A stretch of DNA of 61,027 nt from Bacteroidaceae bacterium (lineage in GTDB: Bacteria; Bacteroidota; Bacteroidia; Bacteroidales; Bacteroidaceae). Within the stretch, counting starts at the first letter, position 1; each line of letters opens with the position of its first letter. The position numbers and the translations under genes are program-made. The notes under the pieces were generated by a model. That model did no database searches, was not told the DNA's origin, and was given only the letters and a program-made list of their open reading frames with translations. The stretch covers positions 1 to 61,027 of the forward strand of contig JAFSAT010000034.1 in NCBI GenBank assembly GCA_017442185.1, given 5' to 3'. Below are positions 54,921-61,027 of this stretch, in pieces.

Positions 54921-56468
54921 TTATTTGAAATTGTCGGGCAGGTCGTTTTCGTATAGAACAACGTCGCCCGGATGCAATATTGTTGCCAAGTGTGCATGTG
55001 CCTGTATCAGATTGTCTGCAAGGAATAGTTTCTCTTGAGAAAGTCCACCCTCGGCTATGCCCCGGGCGATAGGCTCTCTGTTGGTGGTGTTTACAACTAT
55101 TGCGTAGTCGCAACTTTGTGCTATCATTTGCCCAAGCTCTTTGTTTGCATCATATTGCCGCGTGCCCATCTCTACAAATCCCGGAGTTATCACAATACGT
55201 TTGTTGCCCTCGTTCACTGCAAAGTTACGTAGCACTTCGAGAGCCATTTTGGCTCCTGTCGGGTTGGAATTATATGCATCGTCAAGCACAGTGACGTTGC
55301 CGCTGCGTCGCATCGAGAGGCGATGCTCCACAGGTTGCAGGCGTGCAATTGCGCTCTTCTGTTTGTTGGTTGGAACGCCTAAATGGTTGGCAACGGCTAT
55401 GGCAGCCAGCATATTAAGCAGGTTGCCCGAGCCTAACAAACGGCTCTCTATCTGCTCGCCGTTTGTTGACAGTGTGAATGATAATCCGTTGGCGCCGTAT
55501 ATCACATTCTGTGCACGATAGTCGGCCGGCTGTTCTACGGCATACGTCGTTATGCGGCAGCGGCTGTTGTGATTATAGCTTTTTATAAGCGGTGAGTCTA
55601 TGTTTACTATGCCCAATCCTTGGGATGGCAGCGAATCTATAAGTTCAAATTTTGTTTTCTGTATATTCTCCACGCATTTAAACGTCTCAAGGTGCATCTC
55701 TCCCACAGAGGTGACAATGCCAATGCTTGGGTGAACAAGGTCGCAAATCTCTTTTATATCGCCACGCTGTTTGGCTCCCATTTCCACAATGAACACTTGG
55801 TGATAGGGACGCAGATGCTCGCGCACTGTGCGCACCACGCCTAACAGTGTGTTAAAATTGCCGGGGGTTACAAGTACATTGTATTTCTCGGCCAAGATGC
55901 TTGTGAGGTAGTTTTTTGTGCTTGTTTTTCCGAAACTTCCTGTTACGCCTATTATAATGAGGTTCTTGTGTGATGCAAGAATTTTCTTTGCGTCGTTGTA
56001 GTAATATCTGTTGACGGCTTTCTCAACAGGGGTGTTTATCAGATTGGCCAGCAACATTATAAAGTTAGAAAACAGAAGCAGCAGGCCCACCAAAAGTGTT
56101 GCCCATCTGTCTGCAAAGAGCAGAGCCATTGTGGCCGATAAAATGAACAATATAATGTTTGTTGCAAATAATCTTTTCACTCGCATTGTGAACACAAGCG
56201 GGGTCTTGAATTTCTCTCTCAACGAACTGATGAATGTAAAAACTGTTATAATTGCCAAAATCCCAGGGCCGTAATATCCGCTGAAGAATGATGCAATCAG
56301 CGCCGCCAGGGCAAATCCTCTCTTAGGAGAGATGATGTTTCCCGGCACCAGCCAACGAAAATAACGATTGTAGCGATACGAACTTAATTGGAACATGTGA
56401 ATGTCGTACTTTGCAATCATTATGTAGAGCAGTGCGGCTGTTATTGTGTATATGATGCTGCTGTTCAT
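54921..56468 (-). CDS. membrane-anchored MurF-like Mur ligase
   Basis: The 515-residue product has about four N-terminal hydrophobic segments (about 2-20, 52-80, 102-120 and 124-146). A Mur ligase core follows, with P-loop GVTGSFGKTSTK (174-185), VEMGA (228-232) and VLDDAYNSNP further on. MurF adds the D-Ala-D-Ala dipeptide to the UDP-muramyl peptide. Ordinary MurF is soluble and lacks these membrane segments. It lies next to the Ddl-like gene that could make its dipeptide substrate. A separate housekeeping MurF is expected elsewhere in the genome. Confidence 0.82.
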   Translation of the reverse strand: MNSSIIYTITAALLYIMIAKYDIHMFQLSSYRYNRYFRWLVPGNIISPKRGFALAALIASFFSGYYGPGILAIITVFTFISSLREKFKTPLVFTMRVKRLFATNIILFILSATMALLFADRWATLLVGLLLLFSNFIMLLANLINTPVEKAVNRYYYNDAKKILASHKNLIIIGVTGSFGKTSTKNYLTSILAEKYNVLVTPGNFNTLLGVVRTVREHLRPYHQVFIVEMGAKQRGDIKEICDLVHPSIGIVTSVGEMHLETFKCVENIQKTKFELIDSLPSQGLGIVNIDSPLIKSYNHNSRCRITTYAVEQPADYRAQNVIYGANGLSFTLSTNGEQIESRLLGSGNLLNMLAAIAVANHLGVPTNKQKSAIARLQPVEHRLSMRRSGNVTVLDDAYNSNPTGAKMALEVLRNFAVNEGNKRIVITPGFVEMGTRQYDANKELGQMIAQSCDYAIVVNTTNREPIARGIAEGGLSQEKLFLADNLIQAHAHLATILHPGDVVLYENDLPDNFK

Positions 56469-56471
56469 AAG

Positions 56472-57230
56472 TTATTTGATGTTGAAAAAGTTTTTCATTA
56501 CAGAAGCAAACAGACCCGCATTTTCGAGGAACGAGAAGTGTCCTGTTCCGTGGGCAATCACAAGTCCCGCATCGGGTATTTGTTTCTCCATTGTCTTTGC
56601 ATCGGAGAGGGGGGTTGCCGTATCCAAATTTCCCCAAAAGAGCAGTGTGGGTGCTTTTATTTTGTGTAGCAGTGGCGTGAGGTCTTCGTTTACCACTTTA
56701 GAGAGTATTGCACGCATCATGGGCGATGCGTTGTTGTAGTCGCTTGAGCCTGCGCCTTTGCGTCGTTTCTCTATTATGCGTTGTGCCGTTCGTTTGGGCA
56801 AAAAGGTGTTACACAGCCATTTCAACAGTTTGAATGTATACACCTTGTAGTAGTATTTTAAAGGGCGTTTGGGTTTTATTCCCGCAGCATCTACCAATAC
56901 AACCCTGCGGAGTGCGTTGCGCGATGCCAATATTATGCTTATTCTGCCTCCGAAAGAGTGTCCAACCACAGATGGCTCTTTTATGCAGTTGTCGGCCATG
57001 AAAGCCTCCACCATACGTGTATACTCCTCGGTACCCCACACGCTGTCGGGTTCTTGTGAGGCTCCAAAGCCGGGAAAGTCGAAATTGTATACCTTGTATT
57101 TTTGTGCCAGCAGTTGTTGAAGTGCATCGAATGTGTGGTGTGTGCATCCCCATCCATGCAGAATCAGCACAGGTTCACCCTCGCCCTGAACGTCTATATA
57201 TATGTCTCTGTTATTGTACTTATATATCAT
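56472..57230 (-). CDS. alpha/beta hydrolase
   Basis: The 252-residue product has the hydrolase fold with oxyanion-site HGWG (25-28) and nucleophile S92 in VGHSFGGR. The acid is D in WGNLDTATP near 207, and the His is in GTGHFSFLE near 231. No signal peptide is seen, so it is probably cytosolic. It starts the operon and ends 3 bases before the MurF-like gene. The substrate is unknown, but context suggests a link to cell-wall precursors. Confidence 0.82.
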   Translation of the reverse strand: MIYKYNNRDIYIDVQGEGEPVLILHGWGCTHHTFDALQQLLAQKYKVYNFDFPGFGASQEPDSVWGTEEYTRMVEAFMADNCIKEPSVVGHSFGGRISIILASRNALRRVVLVDAAGIKPKRPLKYYYKVYTFKLLKWLCNTFLPKRTAQRIIEKRRKGAGSSDYNNASPMMRAILSKVVNEDLTPLLHKIKAPTLLFWGNLDTATPLSDAKTMEKQIPDAGLVIAHGTGHFSFLENAGLFASVMKNFFNIK

Positions 57231-57276
57231 TGCATTTATATATCATTGTACTTTAGAAACAACTTCTAAATTCGTG

Positions 57277-57284
57277 CGAAGATA
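57277..57284 (-). promoter_or_regulatory. probable -7 element of the hydrolase-murF-ddl-umuDC operon
   Basis: On the minus strand this reads TATCTTCG, the same octamer as upstream of purL and one base from TAnnTTTG. It is 47 bases before the start at 57230. Confidence 0.45.
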
Positions 57285-57345
57285 GCAATTAATATTCATA
57301 AATGGCTGTGAAGCGTATTGTTTTTTGAATATATTAATGAAAAAC

Positions 57346-57381
57346 ATTCCCCTCTGCCGCTTGTGAGCGGCAGAGGGGAAT
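57346..57381 (-). terminator. terminator after the 56-residue peptide gene
   Basis: ATTCCCCTCTGCCGC (57346-57360) and GCGGCAGAGGGGAAT (57367-57381) form a perfect 15-bp stem with loop TTGTGA. On the minus strand GTTTTTC follows. It lies 41 bases after the peptide gene's stop. Confidence 0.9.
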
Positions 57382-57422
57382 TAGTGGGGTTATATTACGC
57401 CTTTTGCGTTTTAATAGGCTTA

Positions 57423-57593
57423 TCAGTTGCTCCAGATATTATCCCAGCTGTTACGATTCTCTTTGCCCAACTGAACACCTCCGGACTTTGAGTTTACAGT
57501 CTCGTCGCTATGGGTTTGCAAAGAGTTTGCAATCATGCTGCTTGTCTCAATCTCCACACGGTTTATAGTGGGTACCAAATATGCTTTTTTCAT
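57423..57593 (-). CDS. 56-residue peptide of the Bacteroidales MKKxYxxP type
   Basis: The product begins MKKAYLVPTINRVEIETSSM and ends in a polar stretch finishing NRNSWDNIWSN. It has no signal peptide or membrane helix. Short proteins with the start MKKxYxxPxxxxxEI and a variable polar tail are frequent in Bacteroidales and have no assigned role, to my knowledge. It is 41 bases downstream of the large secreted protein gene in the same direction and is followed by a strong terminator. The start is set by the ATG at 57593 with an A/G-rich leader. Confidence 0.75.
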   Translation of the reverse strand: MKKAYLVPTINRVEIETSSMIANSLQTHSDETVNSKSGGVQLGKENRNSWDNIWSN

Positions 57594-57634
57594 CTTATTT
57601 CGTTTTTTTGATTGTTGAATAAAATTTGTATCAT

Positions 57635-60600
57635 TTACTTTACAAGAACTTTCTTGCCATTGATGATGTAGATGCCCTTTGCGGGTGTCTCCACGCGACG
57701 GCCTGTGAGGTCGTATATTACATTCTTCTCAGTTTCACTCTCAATCTCCTCGATGTTTGTTGTACCTTCAAAATCGAATCTGTAACCGGTGCTCTGTGCA
57801 GCACCTGCGGCTGTTACTATGGGCAGATAAGCCTTGTTGGCGTTGTTGCGGAATGTACCGCCCTCCAATGCGTCGGGGTATAGACCTATGCCTTTGCTGC
57901 CCACTGCCAATATGTAGTATGTGGTATTTTCGGCAGGTGTTATATCCACTTGTGTGGCCGAGCCGCTGAGCATATTGCTTGCGATTGTAGCGCGGCCGCT
58001 TGTGGGCGAGGTGAATGTGTAGCTTCCCTCGTTGGCTTTTATTATAACACCGGTGTTTGCAGGAAGAACACCTGTAACCTGTTCGAGTGTGACATAATCG
58101 TTCTCGGCTTTTGTTGCAACATACACTTCGGCTTCTGCGGGTATGTTTGCAGCATAATCGAGGAACATTGTGGCATAGCCGGCTGCGGATACATTTACCT
58201 CAAAAGAGGGTAGCGCAGCAACCTCATCGTCTGTAAGTGCCACAAGGTTAAAATCATAGCCTTTATCTGTGGTTGTGGCAAGGTCGCTTGCTGCATCGGT
58301 ATAGTATGCGTTATTCTTATATTGACCGTATAACCAGCGGTTGTATGTGCCATCGCTGTTTTTGTTATACTTGATGCTGTATTGTCCTGCTGCTCCTGTT
58401 GCTGCGGTTGTAAATTGAACCTCCGTAGCAGCGTTGTCGGGACGGTAGTATGCAAAAGGCCTGTTGTCTGTAACATCTGTGTAGCCAAGGTACGATGCTG
58501 TATTTACCGCGAGCAGTTTGCCATCTTTGTAGTAGAATACGGTGGAGGCATCGGCATCGGTTGCAAATGCGGCACGTGATGTTTTGCTTGCGCTGTTAAC
58601 AGATGACAAATAGGTGTTATGTTTGGCCGATTGAATACGCATATATGTGCCATCTGCCGGCATGTTGAGTGTAAGGGAGAGGCTGTTCAGCGCATTCAGG
58701 GCATTGCTGTATTCTTCATTTTGGCTTGCTTTGTTGTCGATGACAGTGAGTGCTTGTGCCATTGCGTCTGCCATTGCATCAGCGTCGTTGGTTGTGTATT
58801 GTCCGAGTCCTTCGCCTGTTTGGTTGCCCAGTGTTTCATATTTTTTGTTCAATGTCACATAGGCTATATTTTCAAAATCTACACGTGTTCCGGCATCGTC
58901 GTATTTGTTGTAGAATCCCATGTAGTTGCCGGTTCCACCATGATTCGAAACGAATGTAGTGCCGCTTATGGGCTTGAATGCAAAATAGGCCGAATTAAAA
59001 TTTTGTGCATTGTAACCTCCGAAATAGAGTGTGTAGGCATCGTCGGCATAGCCTTCTGTCGAAGAATTATTTGTCAGTTTGCCTGCTCCGTCATTGACTG
59101 TTATATATCCCATGGGATTCTCTTTGTCGTTGAGGGGATAGATTTGCAGATTCTTATCCTCGTCCAACATAAAGAACCAATGTGTGGCATTGTCTGTCAC
59201 AATGTCTTTATTGTCGTAGAGCTTTATTTTGTTGTTTTCAAGTGTGAAGTAGTAGTTGCCACGTCCCGAACGTATGGCGTAGCAGATGGGATTCTCCTTG
59301 TCTGTGGTAAGCTCAAAGGGGGCCTTTTGAAGAATCCATTGAGAGGGGTCTCCGTTGTCCCATCTTACTATCTCTTGTCCTGTCCAATTGCTCTTGTGTA
59401 AGTAACCATTGCCGTCTTGTCCCACTGCGTGGAAAAGAGAGTAGGCTCCGTTGCTTGTTATTTCGTACTTACCTGCCGCGTCGGCGTCGGCTGTATATTT
59501 GAATACTGTATTGTTGCTTTCGCTTAATGCTCCTAAATATACCCCCAATCTTTCATTGTATATTTTGAATTGTGCCTCATTCTCGGTTGCAACCAATGTC
59601 CAAACAAGGTCAAGAGCAAACAGGTCGGCGTCGAGCGACGAGCATTTTACATTTTCATTTGCCGCGTAGGCACGTAAATATCCGTCGCGCCCTTTGTTTT
59701 TCATCATGAATCTGTCGCCGGCTGCGGGAGTGGCTGTTTTATGTGCATCAATATAAGATTGCAGTGTAGTGTTGAATTCATTGGATATTGCGCTTGTCAA
59801 TGCCGCTTCCAAAGTGCTGATGTCTATGCCTTCGATTTCTGCGATTGCATTTGTCTGCTGTTCCGAAGTAATATAGTTGTAGAAACTGTTTGTAATAAAA
59901 TTATTCAGTGATGCAAGCGCGTTGTTCTTTAAGGAAACCACCTGGTTTATAAGCTCCTCTTCGGTTGTATAAAGCTGCTCAAACGCCCAAATTGAGCCCG
60001 GGTCGTCGTATGACCACACTCCTATTTTTTGTCCGTTGCCACCGGCATCGTTCCACGATGCGTCAGCTTCGTTGTTAGGGCGTATGACAAAGTTTGTATA
60101 GTTGCCATTGTTGTGAACACCTACATAGTAGATTTTGGCAGGATATGTAACGCCCTCGTTCTGTGACATATATCCGTTGCTGGGGTTTTCTACTGCCAAT
60201 GTGTTTGCTGCATTATAAAGGCGATAGGCTTTGTAGCCTTCGGGGATGTTTGTCTCGCCTTCAACCTCTGCAAAATACCAATACGAACCGTATGTGGTTG
60301 AGGATTTTTGTGTAAATTGCACTCCTGCTCCTTCGTAGTTTGCGTATTTGTTTGAGCGTACATTTTTTATATAATAGAAAGTCTTATTCTCGGCAGTGGA
60401 TGCTTGTGGATATATGTAAGCACCTGTCACACTGATGTTTCCCTTCGTGTCGTTGCTTGTTCCGGGGGTGATGTCCTCTTTTTGTGCGGCAATGAATATA
60501 CGCAGATGGTAGTCTCCTGCTTCTACACCCTCAAGTGTGTAGGTGTTTTCACTATGATTGCCTCCTGCATAGCCAAAGTGGTAGTCCGATTTTACAACCT

Positions 60601-60919
60601 CGCCATTTTCATTCAGAATATCTACACCGCTGATGTCCATGCGAATGTTACCGGCGTTGTATGTAATTGTTGTTGCAACGTTGCCGGCAGTGTGCACACG
60701 AATCTCTGCTACATATACACCAACTTTGTCGTTGCTGAGGGTAAGGTTGTCGCTGCTGTAATTCTCGGCAAAATCGGTGAAAATCTCTTCGGGAACTTCT
60801 GTCACTCTTTCGTGATTGGTTGCCGGAAAAGTCCATAATCTTTTTCCGTAACCGATTTGCGCTGTTGCAGTGGTGAGCACAGTTGCTAACAGCACCAATA
60901 AAAATGTAAATTTTCTCAT
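57635..60919 (-). CDS. large secreted protein with lectin-like repeats and T9SS-like tail
   Basis: The 1094-residue product has a signal peptide (MRKFTFLLVLLATVLTTATA, cleavage before Q21). It then has a beta-sandwich-like region (about 30-170). Several beta-trefoil or ricin-like stretches follow, marked by repeats of the kind YYIKNVRSNKYANYEG, LYNAANTLAVEN and YLHKSNWTGQEIVRW. The end (about 1020-1094) has the T9SS sorting form, with NVIYDLTGRRVETPAKGIYI and a final basic KKVLVK. A substrate-binding or adhesion role at the cell surface is likely. No catalytic site is recognised. Confidence 0.8.
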   Translation of the reverse strand: MRKFTFLLVLLATVLTTATAQIGYGKRLWTFPATNHERVTEVPEEIFTDFAENYSSDNLTLSNDKVGVYVAEIRVHTAGNVATTITYNAGNIRMDISGVDILNENGEVVKSDYHFGYAGGNHSENTYTLEGVEAGDYHLRIFIAAQKEDITPGTSNDTKGNISVTGAYIYPQASTAENKTFYYIKNVRSNKYANYEGAGVQFTQKSSTTYGSYWYFAEVEGETNIPEGYKAYRLYNAANTLAVENPSNGYMSQNEGVTYPAKIYYVGVHNNGNYTNFVIRPNNEADASWNDAGGNGQKIGVWSYDDPGSIWAFEQLYTTEEELINQVVSLKNNALASLNNFITNSFYNYITSEQQTNAIAEIEGIDISTLEAALTSAISNEFNTTLQSYIDAHKTATPAAGDRFMMKNKGRDGYLRAYAANENVKCSSLDADLFALDLVWTLVATENEAQFKIYNERLGVYLGALSESNNTVFKYTADADAAGKYEITSNGAYSLFHAVGQDGNGYLHKSNWTGQEIVRWDNGDPSQWILQKAPFELTTDKENPICYAIRSGRGNYYFTLENNKIKLYDNKDIVTDNATHWFFMLDEDKNLQIYPLNDKENPMGYITVNDGAGKLTNNSSTEGYADDAYTLYFGGYNAQNFNSAYFAFKPISGTTFVSNHGGTGNYMGFYNKYDDAGTRVDFENIAYVTLNKKYETLGNQTGEGLGQYTTNDADAMADAMAQALTVIDNKASQNEEYSNALNALNSLSLTLNMPADGTYMRIQSAKHNTYLSSVNSASKTSRAAFATDADASTVFYYKDGKLLAVNTASYLGYTDVTDNRPFAYYRPDNAATEVQFTTAATGAAGQYSIKYNKNSDGTYNRWLYGQYKNNAYYTDAASDLATTTDKGYDFNLVALTDDEVAALPSFEVNVSAAGYATMFLDYAANIPAEAEVYVATKAENDYVTLEQVTGVLPANTGVIIKANEGSYTFTSPTSGRATIASNMLSGSATQVDITPAENTTYYILAVGSKGIGLYPDALEGGTFRNNANKAYLPIVTAAGAAQSTGYRFDFEGTTNIEEIESETEKNVIYDLTGRRVETPAKGIYIINGKKVLVK

Positions 60920-61006
60920 AAGTTAAATGTTTGTTTAAAAATATGTTTATGTTTAAGTTTCTGATATTGAGAGTGTTGAGCTTGTTTAGTTTCCGAGATT
61001 TAGGGC

Positions 61007-61027
61007 ATATCTCTTACATAGAGATAT
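61007..61027. repeat. inverted repeat at the window edge
   Basis: ATATCTCT (61007-61014) and AGAGATAT (61020-61027) form a perfect 8-base inverted repeat with a 5-base loop. It lies about 90 bases upstream of the large secreted protein gene, and the window ends at its last base. It may be an operator or part of a larger palindrome. Confidence 0.5.

Overview
This window is a chromosomal segment of a member of the Bacteroidales (phylum Bacteroidota). The sequence supports this in four ways: many upstream regions carry the Bacteroidota -7 element TAnnTTTG (best at tRNA-Ser, with TTTG 19 bases upstream); NuoC and NuoD are fused and no nuoE/F/G lies between nuoCD and nuoH; secreted proteins end in type IX secretion (T9SS)-like C-terminal domains; and the ribosomal proteins, including the Cys-poor L36 and S14, have the forms expected in this phylum. 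A genus cannot be assigned from the sequence alone. No insertion sequence, prophage or CRISPR array is seen.

Layout. (1) 1-11347: the end of the S10 operon and the whole spc and alpha operons (rpsC to rplQ, including secY, map and infA) in one plus-strand run, closed by a strong terminator facing a minus-strand terminator. (2) 11629-16581: four minus-strand genes for exported proteins, with FAS1 (fasciclin) domains in two of them and a T9SS-like tail on the first. (3) 16812-19539: a plus-strand set made of a glycine-zipper lipoprotein, a metY-type sulfhydrylase and a YfiH/LACC1 family enzyme. (4) 19629-29471: an 11-subunit-type complex I operon (nuoA-B-CD-H-I-J-K-L-M-N) on the minus strand. 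(5) 29595-39146: a ZIP metal transporter, purL, a split chromate-transporter pair, a SIMPL protein, an AraC regulator and a porin. (6) 39305-51909: a phosphate island. A PiT transporter with a PhoU-like tail, endonuclease IV and a PhoB/PhoR-like pair are followed by tRNA-Ser(UGA), the divergent porin-pstS-pstC-pstA-pstB operon, and a second PhoB/PhoR-like pair. (7) 51987-57230: a minus-strand operon of an alpha/beta hydrolase, a membrane-anchored MurF-like ligase, a Ddl-like ATP-grasp ligase, umuD and umuC. (8) 57423-60919: a 1094-residue secreted protein with a T9SS-like tail followed by a 56-residue peptide gene.

Most notable. Downstream of tRNA-Ser the last 18 bases of the tRNA recur twice more at an exact 115-base period, and each copy leads into a different terminator-like hairpin. 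This resembles the tRNA-3'-end repeats of the E. coli tyrT locus. The phosphate island carries a run of 11-base-phased TTTGTAA repeats that looks like a Bacteroidota pho box. A short AT-rich intergenic repeat (GCTGTTTAAATTT...GAAACAG and related forms) recurs between genes from about 11 kb to about 50 kb. The coupling of a second-copy-like Ddl/MurF pair with the SOS mutagenesis genes umuDC by start/stop overlaps is also unusual.
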